Source: UBA6115 sp050952935
Lineage (GTDB): Bacteria > Bacillota > Clostridia > Christensenellales > Aristaeellaceae
Assembly (NCBI GenBank): GCA_050952935.1
Contig: JBMNLS010000001.1
Location: forward strand, 682,001-746,000
DNA: 64,000 nucleotides
Direction: 5' to 3'
In this document: piece by piece, positions 40,077 through 49,401 of the stretch
How the letters are laid out: the number at the start of each line of letters is the position of its first letter
How positions within the stretch are numbered: the stretch's first letter is position 1
The notes under the pieces: generated by a model
The model's database searches: none
What the model was told of the DNA's origin: nothing
What the model saw: the letters and a program-made list of their open reading frames with translations, nothing else
Program-made: the position numbers and the translations under genes

Positions 40077-40912
40077 ACCTTTGTCACCTCTCCCGTCTCC
40101 TGATCGATGATCTCCATCGGCATCTGCGCTGCCTTTTGATTCTCGGCAGTCGTCTCCATGTAGGCGTATCCGTCTAAAAGGTTGATCTGTGTGGAAGCGG
40201 CATGCTCCTGAACAGGAATCCCAAAGGAATCCCGCCAGTCCGCAGGGTACATCGGCACAGCCTTTTTCCTCTTGACAGTACCGTTTTCGTCAGTTTCTTT
40301 GACCTGGGGCAGGAAGGCCTCCGTGCTGGTCAGATCAAACACATACAGCTGTTCACCCTGGTAATTGATCCGGGTGCCCTGCAGCTTATACCGGTACAGC
40401 GCTTCCCAGCCCATCATGTCGTACAGCTTTGCCGTAAACAGGCCGCAGGTGATCTGGCGGCTCTTCCGCTTATCATCCCTTGTGACGCACCAGCGGATAG
40501 CGTCCCTTGCTCCTTCGCTGCAGGGGCGGATTACCAGCTTTTCAGCCTTCGGATTCACCAGCACCTGCACGTAGATCACCTGCTCCAGCCGGGAGATGCA
40601 GGCGTTGTTGAAGGTGATGCTGTTGCCCTTAATGGTCAGCGTGGGATCGAAGCGGTGCGAGAAAAACTCCCTTCGCACCACCTGATATCCGTCAAAGGAG
40701 AAGCCTGCCTCCAAAGCGATCCGGGCCGCTTCCTCACATTCCTCCTTAGACAGGGGCTTGAAGCCCGTGGATGTCATCTTCTGCGTCTGATCCAGCACAG
40801 AAGCAGGCACCGCGCCGGGAAGAGGCTGCGGATGCGCATAGGTCATCGGCTGGGGCTGTTGATAGGGTCGTTGCATCTGTCCGTACTTGTAATCGGGTCT
40901 GCGATCATCCAT
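40073..40912 (-). CDS. Recombinase-associated domain protein
   Basis: This 279-residue protein has a Gln/Pro/Tyr-rich N-terminus (1-45) and then a domain (about 70-205) clearly related to the C-terminal part of the large serine recombinase at 41705-43957. Shared landmarks are GYQVV, FSHRFDP, ITFNNACISRL, VQVLVNPKAEKLVIRPC and DAIRWC, against GFQVV, FSHALDP, IAFNSTCISRL, VELLFNPVERMLAVRPC and NAICWA in the recombinase. It may be a partner or directionality factor of the recombinase, but this is inference. Confidence 0.65.
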   Translation of the reverse strand: MDDRRPDYKYGQMQRPYQQPQPMTYAHPQPLPGAVPASVLDQTQKMTSTGFKPLSKEECEEAARIALEAGFSFDGYQVVRREFFSHRFDPTLTIKGNSITFNNACISRLEQVIYVQVLVNPKAEKLVIRPCSEGARDAIRWCVTRDDKRKSRQITCGLFTAKLYDMMGWEALYRYKLQGTRINYQGEQLYVFDLTSTEAFLPQVKETDENGTVKRKKAVPMYPADWRDSFGIPVQEHAASTQINLLDGYAYMETTAENQKAAQMPMEIIDQETGEVTKV

Positions 40913-40964
40913 GACAATTCCTCCATTCTTTCATTGGATTCTGCGTGTTTGGGTATATGCTGCA

Positions 40965-41708
40965 TCACCTCCATAGCTTGCCGACCAGGAGCACGTCCAG
41001 CCTGCGGCATATTTCCGGAGCGCAATCGATCAGGGCAGTATCATCGTCCAGGGAAAGCTGTTGGTAAAAATCCCGCATGAACTTCTCGTTGAACGCACCA
41101 TATACCATGCGGCTGGACTCGTCGTGCATATGACATTCGCAGCGGTAAATATATCCGAGCCAGTAGGCGTATTCGTACAGGTCTGCCAGCGCTTTTTCAT
41201 CTGTTGGCAGCGTTTCGGAGCTTCTATCGCCGTTCCCATCCTGCATGGTATCCTGGCTGGTTTCCTGCGTGGCTCCATCGTCATCCAGACATGCCTTAAC
41301 GACCGCCATATTGGCGCTTTCACCAGGATCGACACCGCTGACAATGCTGTCCAGCCACATCACGACGTCTACGATCAGCTGGGGTGACTTGAGGAGAACG
41401 GGTATCCGCAGGAACTCGGAAATGTCGTCCATTTCCATCCCGCCAGCCACTGAAAAGCTGTAATCAATGACACCTGCCAGTTGGCTGTTCATATACACCG
41501 GAGCAAACTCCTCCATAGGGATTCCACGGTCAATCGCCGCCATGAAAATGTTTCCCTGCATATCACAGTAGGCCAGATCCCGCGCGGTGAACTCCCGCTC
41601 GATCTTTTCCACCTCAGGGTTTGCCGGGGACTCCCGCGCCATCTTCATCAACCGGCGCACGTTGCGGGACAGTGGCCTGCTTCGCGCCGGGTTTTTCACG
41701 CTTCTCAT
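40965..41708 (-). CDS. Hypothetical protein of the recombinase operon
   Basis: The 247-residue protein has a basic N-terminus (SVKNPARSRPLSRNVRRL), a helical middle and the aromatic-rich segment EYAYWLGYIYRCECHMHDES near residues 165-190, a pattern seen in small helical proteins of clostridial elements. Its start overlaps the stop of the large recombinase by 4 bp. No catalytic motif was recognised. It could be a recombinase cofactor. Confidence 0.55.
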   Translation of the reverse strand: MRSVKNPARSRPLSRNVRRLMKMARESPANPEVEKIEREFTARDLAYCDMQGNIFMAAIDRGIPMEEFAPVYMNSQLAGVIDYSFSVAGGMEMDDISEFLRIPVLLKSPQLIVDVVMWLDSIVSGVDPGESANMAVVKACLDDDGATQETSQDTMQDGNGDRSSETLPTDEKALADLYEYAYWLGYIYRCECHMHDESSRMVYGAFNEKFMRDFYQQLSLDDDTALIDCAPEICRRLDVLLVGKLWR

Positions 41709-43957
41709 TCTGTACCTCCTTCCGTTTCATTGGTCATCATGGATTCCAGCAGCTGATCCTGCAGGGCATCCAACACCTCCTCGTCTACACGATGGTCGTC
41801 ACCGAGGACTTTGGGCATGGCCATGACGTCCCATTCGCCTTCGTCATCGATGGAAGGAAGCCGGACGTCGCCCTTATGCTCAAAGACCGGTGTGCCGAAG
41901 GTGCGCCGTTCAATCTCAGCCAACTCCTGCAGCTTCCGCTCCATTTCCTCCGTGTCCTCGATCTCCTGCGGCTCCTCCTCGTCGTTTGCGGAAAAGAAGA
42001 TGCCTCTCGTCTCCTCGGACTCCTCCCGGATGGCTTCCTCCGCCGCAGCCACCTCTTCCTCCAGGTTTTCATCCCGGCTTTTTTTCGCGGAGCCGATGAA
42101 GTTATCCAGATCAAAGAAAAGGATCGTTTCATCACCTCTGCTGCGCACGATGCAGGGCACCCGGTAGGTATACTCACTGTCCCAATCCAGAATACTGAAA
42201 AGGATACGGCAGAAGGCGCTGGCACTGACCATGCGGCTTTTCCCGTTTTCAGTTGCCCAGCAGATGGCGTTGGGATTGTCCTTCGCGCAGGGGCGGACGG
42301 CCAGCATGCGCTCCACCGGGTTGAACAGCAGCTCAACGTACTGTGTACGGTTCAGGGAAAGGCTGGTGCCGCTTTTCGCGATCCGGTTCAGCCGACTGAT
42401 GCAGGTGGAATTAAAGGCAATCTGGTTTTTGCTGAAGCGCACCACCGGGTCTAACGCATGGGAAAACATATCGGCGCTGACCACCTGAAAACCCTCCACG
42501 GGCATGCGCTTCTTTTCCTCCTGTGCTTCCGCTGGCCTGCCCTCCAGCTGTGCCTTGACGGCTTCCTCCACCTGGCTCAGCTGCCGGGCAATCCGCTGGA
42601 CACCATTATCGTCCGTGAGCCCGGCGATCCTTTTCCCGCCATCCGGCAGGTGCTCGTTCTCCAGATCTGCTTCCAGCTCGCCCTCCGTAAGACCCATGGC
42701 AATGCTGCAGATCCGGTAATACTCATCCGCCTCATATCCCGCCCAGGAACGGTTGATGGAAATGAATCCGGTCAGCGCACCGTGATCGATCACCGCCATG
42801 GGAAGGTAACCTCCGGTATGCCGGAAGCGGTGACTGTTCAGGATGCGCTGGGCGGCGTTCCACTGAGCGCGGGTGATGATGGCATCGTGGTGTCCAGGCT
42901 GGTAGTACTTGTTCTTCTTCCCGTTATTCCGTTTGGACTTGTGATCATGGAAATTCGGTGTCCAGGTCTTGCGGGCCAGGACGTCACCGCAGTAACGCTC
43001 ATTGCGCAGCACGTTGTAGACTCCGCCCTCCGACCAGCGGGTATTCGGCTTGCCGTTTACCTTCCGCTGACCCGTCTCACGCTCCAGCTCGGTCAGGGTG
43101 GAAGCAATCTCCGTAATGCTGCTGCCGTTCAGAAGCATGTAATACATCAGCCGGACGGTCTGGGCCTCATCCTCGTTGATCTGCAGCACCTTCTTATGGC
43201 TTCCATGGCCGTCAGGCACCTCTACCCGGTCATACCCAAGCAGGGCAGGCGTAATGAAGCGTCCACGGCTGAAGCGCCATTCCAGGGAGAGCAGCATGGC
43301 CTCGCTCTTCATGTGGCTTTCTTCCTCCGCAACCATGGCCAGCACAAAGAGGATGATGTTGCTGGTGGAGTCCAGGGTGTTCAGGTGCTCCTGCTCAAAG
43401 AAAACCGGGATCGGCGGATCGTGCTCCTTGAGCTTTCTGACCCAGCCGATACAGTCCAGCAGGTTCCGGGCAAAACGGCTGACGGATTTCGTGATGATCA
43501 TGTCGATCTTTCCCGCCATGGCGTCCTTCATCATGAGCTTGAAGGCGGGCCGGTGATCCGTGTTGGTGCCGGAGAAGCCATCGTCCACATAGGTGCCGAC
43601 ATACCGCCACTTGGGATTGGCCTTGATCATGTCCCGGTAATTGTTCTTCTGAAGCTCAATGGAGATCACCTGATCGATATCGTCCGTGGAAACACGGCAA
43701 TATGCGGCAACACGCAGTATCCGGTCATCATTGACAGCCGGGCCTGACGTTGCCGCTATCTTCCGGACGCTCTGCCCGTTCTGGGCATTGACCTCTTCGC
43801 GCAGGGCCTGCTTGGCGCGAGCGCGTTCCGTTTCAAACCCTGTTCCAGGCGGACGGACTGTATCACCGGACTGCCGCTCCTGCAGCTCGTCGGCTTTTTT
43901 CCGGGCCTTCTCCTCAGCCCGTGGGCGTATGTCTTTCAAGGTGTGGCTCACTCCCAT
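41705..43957 (-). CDS. Large serine recombinase with extra C-terminal domain
   Basis: The 750-residue protein has an unusual ~80-residue charged N-terminal extension, then the resolvase domain with nucleophilic Ser90 (AAYCRVSTD) and ITKSVSRFARNLLDCIG. The Recombinase domain (SEGGVYNVLRNERYCGDVLARK) follows, and a C-terminal region (about 485-620) shared with the 279-residue neighbour. An acidic tail ends the protein. It is the likely integrase/excisionase of an element that includes this leftward operon. The start is the ATG at 43957; the ribosome site is weak. Confidence 0.88.
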   Translation of the reverse strand: MGVSHTLKDIRPRAEEKARKKADELQERQSGDTVRPPGTGFETERARAKQALREEVNAQNGQSVRKIAATSGPAVNDDRILRVAAYCRVSTDDIDQVISIELQKNNYRDMIKANPKWRYVGTYVDDGFSGTNTDHRPAFKLMMKDAMAGKIDMIITKSVSRFARNLLDCIGWVRKLKEHDPPIPVFFEQEHLNTLDSTSNIILFVLAMVAEEESHMKSEAMLLSLEWRFSRGRFITPALLGYDRVEVPDGHGSHKKVLQINEDEAQTVRLMYYMLLNGSSITEIASTLTELERETGQRKVNGKPNTRWSEGGVYNVLRNERYCGDVLARKTWTPNFHDHKSKRNNGKKNKYYQPGHHDAIITRAQWNAAQRILNSHRFRHTGGYLPMAVIDHGALTGFISINRSWAGYEADEYYRICSIAMGLTEGELEADLENEHLPDGGKRIAGLTDDNGVQRIARQLSQVEEAVKAQLEGRPAEAQEEKKRMPVEGFQVVSADMFSHALDPVVRFSKNQIAFNSTCISRLNRIAKSGTSLSLNRTQYVELLFNPVERMLAVRPCAKDNPNAICWATENGKSRMVSASAFCRILFSILDWDSEYTYRVPCIVRSRGDETILFFDLDNFIGSAKKSRDENLEEEVAAAEEAIREESEETRGIFFSANDEEEPQEIEDTEEMERKLQELAEIERRTFGTPVFEHKGDVRLPSIDDEGEWDVMAMPKVLGDDHRVDEEVLDALQDQLLESMMTNETEGGTE

Positions 43958-44059
43958 CCCTATGGATTCCGCGCCTGATGGCTCATCAGGTCAGCGGTAC
44001 ATGGTATATAGCCATACTTTTGAAAGCCCAGCAACGTCTGTCCGGTCGTAATCCGGAAA

Positions 44060-44329
44060 TTAACCCCGGGTATGATCGTCGTCCCGTGGGATGATCTCCC
44101 AGTCGTCTGCCGTAAAGGAGACCAGATCGAATGGATTGATCTCCAGAATGGCGCACACAGCCAGTCCAAAGCGCATGTTGATGCTGCCCATGGGCCGCTC
44201 ACCATACTCGATCCGCTGATACTGACGGATGTGCACCCCGGCAAGGGTGGCCACCTGCTGCTGGGATAGGCCTTTCCTCAACCGGGCCTTTCGGAGCATC
44301 TCCGTCTCCGTTGTTACTTTACGGTTCAC
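44060..44329 (-). CDS. XRE-family transcriptional regulator
   Basis: This 89-residue protein starts at the GTG at 44329, 8 bp after AGGAGG. It carries a helix-turn-helix (LRKARLRKGLSQQQVATLAG, HIRQYQRIEYGE) and an acidic C-terminus. It heads the leftward recombinase operon and divergently faces the zinc-finger gene. The CAAGGTCAGTG box just upstream is repeated before the AcrVA2-like gene, which suggests that it represses both. Confidence 0.85.
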   Translation of the reverse strand: MNRKVTTETEMLRKARLRKGLSQQQVATLAGVHIRQYQRIEYGERPMGSINMRFGLAVCAILEINPFDLVSFTADDWEIIPRDDDHTRG

Positions 44330-44347
44330 TTTTGCCGCCTCCTGACT

Positions 44348-44358
44348 CAAGGTCAGTG
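44348..44358 (-). promoter_or_regulatory. Shared 11-bp box upstream of the XRE gene
   Basis: CAAGGTCAGTG, identical to 37144-37154. It is part of TGACTCAAGGTCA, an interrupted TGAC/GTCA dyad. A TTGACT box on the minus strand lies further upstream (near 44385). Confidence 0.45.
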
Positions 44359-44498
44359 TGGTACTACGCCATAGGAATCGCGGAAAGTCAAGTTGATCCC
44401 AGAATTTTATCCTTCGTCGGTTGCCAAACCAGCCTCTTTTGTCCTGTGGGTACTGAAGGAGAGGAACGATACAGGCTCCTTCAGATTGGAGCTATCCC

Positions 44499-44897
44499 AT
44501 GACGAAAGAGCAAAAGCACCTAATTGATCAGTACCGTCAGTCCGGCATGAAGTATTCAGAGATTGCCCGCACGATCGGCCTGCCGGAAACCACCGTCAAA
44601 TCCTATTGCTACCGGAATCCCGTTACCAGTCCTCAGCCGGTACCCACAGGGCCAGTATGCCCACAGTGCGGGAAGCCGATCGTATCCGGGAGATTCAGAC
44701 CCCGCCGCTTCTGCTCTGACGCCTGCCGGAACAAATACTGGCTGACGCACCATGAAGCCACCGCCAGCCGTGCAGGCAAAAAGATGGTCTGCCAGCATTG
44801 CGGGAAGCCCTTCACGGATTACGCAAACCGGCATAGAAAATACTGCTCCCATCCATGTTACATCGCCGCCCGCTACGGAGGTGACCAGCATGAGTGA
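44499..44897 (+). CDS. Helix-turn-helix / zinc-finger protein
   Basis: The 132-residue protein begins with a sigma-factor-like helix-turn-helix (QYRQSGMKYSEIARTIGLPE, TTVKSYCYRN). Two Cys-rich modules follow: CPQCGKPI...RRFCSDACRNKYW and CQHCGKPFTDY...RKYCSHPC. Each could hold one zinc ion. It is probably a DNA-binding control protein for the adjacent recombinases. Its stop overlaps the next start by 8 bp. Confidence 0.75.
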   Translation: MTKEQKHLIDQYRQSGMKYSEIARTIGLPETTVKSYCYRNPVTSPQPVPTGPVCPQCGKPIVSGRFRPRRFCSDACRNKYWLTHHEATASRAGKKMVCQHCGKPFTDYANRHRKYCSHPCYIAARYGGDQHE

Positions 44898-45063
44898 AGA
44901 GCAGTTCGACCGGGAGCTGAAGTTTCAGGTATCCATGGCACTGGTGGATGAGATGCTGGAGAAAGGGATCATCGGGCAGGAGGATTACGAAAAATGGCTC
45001 CGGCACATGACGCAAAAATATAACCCGCCCATCGGTCGCGTTGTATCAAAGAAGAGCTCGTAA
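44890..45063 (+). CDS. SHOCT-like small protein
   Basis: This 57-residue protein contains DEMLEKGIIGQEDYEKWLRHM, which fits the short C-terminal SHOCT motif (LxxLxxxGxIxxxEFxxxK). It overlaps the zinc-finger gene by 8 bp and is followed by the shared promoter-like element. Similar short proteins precede serine recombinase genes in clostridial elements. Confidence 0.65.
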   Translation: MSEEQFDRELKFQVSMALVDEMLEKGIIGQEDYEKWLRHMTQKYNPPIGRVVSKKSS

Positions 45064-45067
45064 CCGC

Positions 45068-45092
45068 TTGACTTTATTGGCTTTTAGAGTGA
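45068..45092 (+). promoter_or_regulatory. Shared promoter-like element, copy 3 (upstream of serine recombinase)
   Basis: TTGACTTT, 10 bp, then AGAGTGA and GTAAT. It lies 29 bp before the recombinase start and matches the copies at 4040-4064 and 25842-25866 in spacing and wording. Confidence 0.55.
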
Positions 45093-45120
45093 GTAATGTC
45101 GACCGAAAGGAGGTCGTGAA

Positions 45121-46914
45121 ATGGCCAAAGTTGTAAGGAAAATCGAAGCGGCTGCGCCAGCGCCGGTCAAGCTGAAGCGGGTCGCCGCATATGCGCGGGT
45201 GTCCATGGAGACAGAACGTCTGAACCATTCACTCTCCGCACAGGTCAGTTACTACAGCGAGCTCATCCAAAAGCATCCCGGCTGGGTGTACGCAGGCGTG
45301 TATGCCGATGACGGCATTTCCGGCACCAAGGTCAACAGGCCGGAGTTTCAGAAAATGCTGGCTGAATGCAAGGCGGGCAACATCGACATCGTCCTGACCA
45401 AATCCATCTCCCGCTTTGCACGAAACACGGTGGATCTGCTGGAGACCGTCCGTCACCTGAAGGAACTGGGCATCGAGGTTCAGTTTGAAAAAGAGCACAT
45501 CAGCTCTCTGAGCGACGACGGAGAGCTGATGCTTTCTTTATTGGCTTCTTTTGCCCAGGAGGAAAGTCGGAGCATCTCAGACAACGTCAAATGGGGCCAG
45601 CGGAAGCGCATGGAGCAAGGCATCCCTCCGGGACACTTCCGGGTGTACGGATACCACTGGGAGGGCGATACGCTGGTGCCCACTCCGGAGGAAGCAGCCA
45701 TCGTGAAGCGCATTTTTCAAAACTTTCTCGACGGAAAGTCCCGACTGGAAACCGAGCGTGAGTTTGCTGCGGAGGGCATTACCACCCGGGACGGATGCCG
45801 CTGGGTGGATTCGAACATCAAGAGCGTCCTGTGCAACGTCACCTACACAGGGAACCTGCTCCTGCAGAAGGAATTCACCGCCGATCCCATCTCGAAGAAA
45901 AAGAAGAAGAATCGCGGGGAGCTTCCGCAGTACTTTGTGCCCAACACCCATGAAGCGATCATCGACAAGGAAACCTTCGATTATGTGCAATCCGAAATGG
46001 CCCGGCGCAGGGAGCTTGGCCCGCTGGCCAACAAGGCACTGAACACCAGCTCCCTGACGGGAAAAATCAAATGCGCCTTCTGCGGGCAGAGCTACATGCA
46101 CAGCCAGCGGCTCAACCGGGCAAAGCGCACCCTGCAACCGGAAAAGATGGAAACCTGGTCGTGTGGATCGCGGAAAAAGAAAGGCGGGCATTGCGTTGGA
46201 AAGGAGATTCCGCACAGGATCATCCTGCAGGAAGCCGCCAGCGTGATGGGCCTTGAAGCATTTGATGAGCAGGCCTTTACCGAGCGGATCGATCATATCG
46301 AAGTGACCGGCGCACGGGAGCTGACCTTCCATTTCAGGGATGGACACACGGACATCCGGCACTGGGTCAATACCTCCAAGAAGGATTGCTGGACAGCTGA
46401 GTACCGGGCTGAGGCCTCCGCGTACCGTCGCCAGCATGCGCCAAATCGGAATGGCTGCTCATGCTTTACGACAAAGCTGAAGTGCACGGTTTGCGGGGAG
46501 AATTTCAGGCGGCAGATGCAGCACCTCGCTTCCGTTGAAAACGAGATCGTCTACTACTGGCGCTGCCCGCATCCCACGCAGTGCGGCACCAAGGGCATCC
46601 GTGATGAAGTGCTCCGACAGGCTACCGCAGAGGTGCTTGGTCTTGAGGTCTTTGATGAAGCGGTTTTCCTGGAGCAGATTGATCACATCGACGTAAATGC
46701 CGAAATGATCCTGACCTACGTGTTCAAGGACGGTCACGCCGTTGAGCGAAAATGGGACACGAAACGGCACATGCCGAAGTGGTCGGCTGAGCGCCGGGCT
46801 CATTTTGAAAGTCAGCCGAAGAGAACCTACACTCCGGAGCAGAGGAAATGGATGAGCGAGCACATGAAGGAAGTCAGGAGGAACAAGCATTGGAGCAGCA
46901 AAGGAAAGTCGTAA
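45121..46914 (+). CDS. Large serine recombinase (first of a pair)
   Basis: This 597-residue protein has the resolvase domain with Ser28 (AAYARVSMET), LTKSISRFARNTVDLLE and SLLASFAQEESRSISDN. The Recombinase domain and a zinc-ribbon region with several CxxC pairs (KCAFCGQSY, KCTVCGENF) follow. The ribosome site AAAGGAGG precedes the ATG. It overlaps the next recombinase gene, so the two are co-expressed and may act together. Confidence 0.92.
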   Translation: MAKVVRKIEAAAPAPVKLKRVAAYARVSMETERLNHSLSAQVSYYSELIQKHPGWVYAGVYADDGISGTKVNRPEFQKMLAECKAGNIDIVLTKSISRFARNTVDLLETVRHLKELGIEVQFEKEHISSLSDDGELMLSLLASFAQEESRSISDNVKWGQRKRMEQGIPPGHFRVYGYHWEGDTLVPTPEEAAIVKRIFQNFLDGKSRLETEREFAAEGITTRDGCRWVDSNIKSVLCNVTYTGNLLLQKEFTADPISKKKKKNRGELPQYFVPNTHEAIIDKETFDYVQSEMARRRELGPLANKALNTSSLTGKIKCAFCGQSYMHSQRLNRAKRTLQPEKMETWSCGSRKKKGGHCVGKEIPHRIILQEAASVMGLEAFDEQAFTERIDHIEVTGARELTFHFRDGHTDIRHWVNTSKKDCWTAEYRAEASAYRRQHAPNRNGCSCFTTKLKCTVCGENFRRQMQHLASVENEIVYYWRCPHPTQCGTKGIRDEVLRQATAEVLGLEVFDEAVFLEQIDHIDVNAEMILTYVFKDGHAVERKWDTKRHMPKWSAERRAHFESQPKRTYTPEQRKWMSEHMKEVRRNKHWSSKGKS

Positions 46915-48470
46915 CCATCCCGCCGACGGTCAGCCGCTTTACGGCTTCACCCATCGCGGCTCAGAAAAAGCGCCGGGTCGCTGCCTACGCCCGCGTCTCC
47001 ACAGACAGCGATGAGCAGTTCACCAGCTATGAAGCGCAGATCGACTACTACACCCAGTACATTAAGGCGCGGGACGACTGGGAATTCGTGAAGGTGTACA
47101 CCGACGAGGGCATCACCGGCACCAGCACCAAACACCGAGAGGGCTTCAAGGCCATGGTGGCGGATGCACTGGCCGGGAAGATCGATCTTATCGTCACCAA
47201 GTCTGTCAGCCGCTTTGCCAGAAACACCGTCGACAGCCTGACTACCATCCGACAGCTGAAGGAAAAAGGCATCGAGTGCTACTTTGAGAAGGAAAACATT
47301 TGGACGTTCGATGGGAAGGGCGAATTGCTGATCACCATCATGAGCAGCCTGGCCCAGGAAGAAAGCCGGAGCATTTCCGAAAACGTCACCTGGGGCCAGC
47401 GGAAGCGCATGGCCGACGGCAAGGTGGCCATTCCCTTCAAGCACACCCTGGGCTTCAAGCGCGGCCCCAAGGGTGAGATTCTGGTGGACGAGGAGCAGGC
47501 GAAAATCGTCCGGGACATCTACGATTGGTTCCTCGAAGGGCTGACCCCACACGCCATTGCAGCCAGGCTGATGGAAAACGGTGTTCCGTCGCCTCGCGGC
47601 AAGGAGGTGTGGCATCAGGGCACGGTGCGCAGCATCCTGAGCAATGAAAAGTACAAGGGTGATGCCCTGATGCAGAAGTTCTACACCGAGGATTTTCTGA
47701 CCAAGCGGCAGATCCCCAACAAGGGTGTCCTGCCGCAGTACTACGTGGAGGGCAACCATGAGGCGATCATCCCTCCTGAGACCTTTGAATTGGTACAGCT
47801 GGAGCTTGAGCGCCGGAAGTCCAAGGGAGGTCGTTACAGCGGAGTGGACATTTTCGCCTCCCGGATCGTCTGCGGCGAATGCGGCGCATATTACGGCTCA
47901 AAGATCTGGCATTCCAATCAGGCCAAGTACCGCCGGGTTATTTACCGCTGCAATCAGAAGTATGGTGGAGATAAGCTCTGCTCCACGCCTCATGTGACCG
48001 AGGAACAACTGAAGCAGGGATTTGTTGCCGCTCTGAACAAGCTCATCTCAAAACGGGATGACATAATTGCTGGGCTGACGGAGGGAGCGGAAACCCTGTA
48101 TGACACCTCCGCACTGGAGACGGAGAAGAAACGCTTGTGGGATGAAATGTGCGTACTGGCAGAGATGGTACAGGCGGCGATCAACGAAAACGCTCACGTT
48201 GCCCTCGACCAAAAGGAATACCAGAACCGGTACGACGAACTGGCCTCACGGTACGACGGTGTCAAGGCTGAGCATGATAAAGTGGCCGGGCAAATCGCCA
48301 CCCTGGTTTCCACCAAAACAGCAGCGCAGCAATTCATCAGCACCCTGCACGAACTGCCGCAGAAGGTGACAGCATTTAACCCGGAGACCTGGGGAAAACT
48401 GTTGGATCATGCAACGGTTTGCACCGACGGCAGCATCCGCTTCACCTTCCGCAACGGCATTCAGATTTGA
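46890..48470 (+). CDS. Large serine recombinase (second of a pair)
   Basis: The TTG at 46890 lies 8 bp after AGGAGG and gives 526 residues; the ATG at 46848 has no ribosome site. The resolvase domain has Ser37 (AAYARVSTDS) and VTKSVSRFARNTVDSL. A zinc ribbon (IVCGECGAYYGSK) and a C-terminal coiled coil follow, as in canonical large serine integrases. It ends at a clear terminator. The pair probably mobilises the neighbouring DNA, possibly as an older, separate element. Confidence 0.92.
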   Translation: MEQQRKVVTIPPTVSRFTASPIAAQKKRRVAAYARVSTDSDEQFTSYEAQIDYYTQYIKARDDWEFVKVYTDEGITGTSTKHREGFKAMVADALAGKIDLIVTKSVSRFARNTVDSLTTIRQLKEKGIECYFEKENIWTFDGKGELLITIMSSLAQEESRSISENVTWGQRKRMADGKVAIPFKHTLGFKRGPKGEILVDEEQAKIVRDIYDWFLEGLTPHAIAARLMENGVPSPRGKEVWHQGTVRSILSNEKYKGDALMQKFYTEDFLTKRQIPNKGVLPQYYVEGNHEAIIPPETFELVQLELERRKSKGGRYSGVDIFASRIVCGECGAYYGSKIWHSNQAKYRRVIYRCNQKYGGDKLCSTPHVTEEQLKQGFVAALNKLISKRDDIIAGLTEGAETLYDTSALETEKKRLWDEMCVLAEMVQAAINENAHVALDQKEYQNRYDELASRYDGVKAEHDKVAGQIATLVSTKTAAQQFISTLHELPQKVTAFNPETWGKLLDHATVCTDGSIRFTFRNGIQI

Positions 48471-48492
48471 CGGTTCGGTCTAATCCCTTTAG

Positions 48493-48519
48493 CTCCTGTC
48501 GTGTTGACAGGAGTTTTTT
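48493..48519 (+). terminator. Terminator after the recombinase pair
   Basis: CTCCTGTC (48493-48500) pairs with GACAGGAG (48506-48513), followed by six T residues. Confidence 0.88.
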
Positions 48520-48628
48520 CGTTTGCGGCGAAATAAAAGGTGTGGGCTTGAGAGCAAGCTCATGCCCGGCCTGTAATGGGTTTGATCGAAGAGGCCGTCA
48601 TATCGGGATTCGGTGAGGTGTGAACTCC

Positions 48629-49375
48629 ATGAGGTTTCAGGAATATGGGCAGAAGCAGAATTCCGCAATCCTTCTGCTCCACGGCGGCGGACTGTCATGG
48701 TGGAACTATCGGGAAGCAGCCGAGCTTCTGCAGGATCGGTTCCGCATCATCCTGCCCATCCTGGACGGACACGCAGGGAGTGATCGCCCCTTTACATCGA
48801 TTGAGGAAAACGCCTCCGGGATCATCTCTTTCATCGACGAACAGCTTGGTGGCTCCGTTTCCCTGATCGGAGGTCTTTCTCTGGGCGGACAGGTTTTGCT
48901 TGAAATGCTGTCGCAGCGCAAAGACATCTGCTCCCATGCATTAGTTGAGAGTGCCGCCGTCATTCCGTCAAAGCTGACCCATGCCCTGATTGCGCCTACC
49001 TTCGGGAGCAGCTACGGGCTGATCAGGCGCAGAAGCTTTGCCCGGCTGCAGTTTCAATCCCTGCACATCAAGCCGGAACTGTTTGAAGACTATTACCGGG
49101 ATACCTGCCGGATCCGGAAGCAAGACATGATTGCTTTTCTGAGGGCAAACACATCCTATGCACTGAAGGATGCATTCCCGGAGGCGGCCGCGGAGGTGCA
49201 TGTATGTGTCGGGGAAAAGGAAACCCGCGTCATCCTGCGCTCAGCCGAAGCCATCTGCAGGATGCGCCCGGCCTGCAGGCTGCACCGTCTGCCCGGCCTC
49301 AGGCACGGTGAATTCTCGATCAACCATGCGGCCCGCTATGCTGACTTTATACGAGAAATCGTTCAGGGCGGGTAA
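48629..49375 (+). CDS. Alpha/beta-hydrolase
   Basis: This 248-residue protein has the hydrolase oxyanion segment LLLHGGGLSWW and the nucleophile elbow IGGLSLGGQ with Ser in a G-x-S-x-G context. DGHAGSD lies near residue 46, and a C-terminal His follows in LRHGEFSINH. It is cytosolic. Its substrate cannot be told from sequence. It begins a group of monocistronic genes between the recombinases and the truncated restriction gene. Confidence 0.85.
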   Translation: MRFQEYGQKQNSAILLLHGGGLSWWNYREAAELLQDRFRIILPILDGHAGSDRPFTSIEENASGIISFIDEQLGGSVSLIGGLSLGGQVLLEMLSQRKDICSHALVESAAVIPSKLTHALIAPTFGSSYGLIRRRSFARLQFQSLHIKPELFEDYYRDTCRIRKQDMIAFLRANTSYALKDAFPEAAAEVHVCVGEKETRVILRSAEAICRMRPACRLHRLPGLRHGEFSINHAARYADFIREIVQGG

Positions 49376-49401
49376 ATTTCAGTTTCATGAGGAGACAGTC
49401 A

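Noticed and set aside
44385..44400. TTGACT on the minus strand near 44385 as a fourth copy of the shared 25-bp element
   Set aside because: The second word AGAGTGA is missing at the required spacing.
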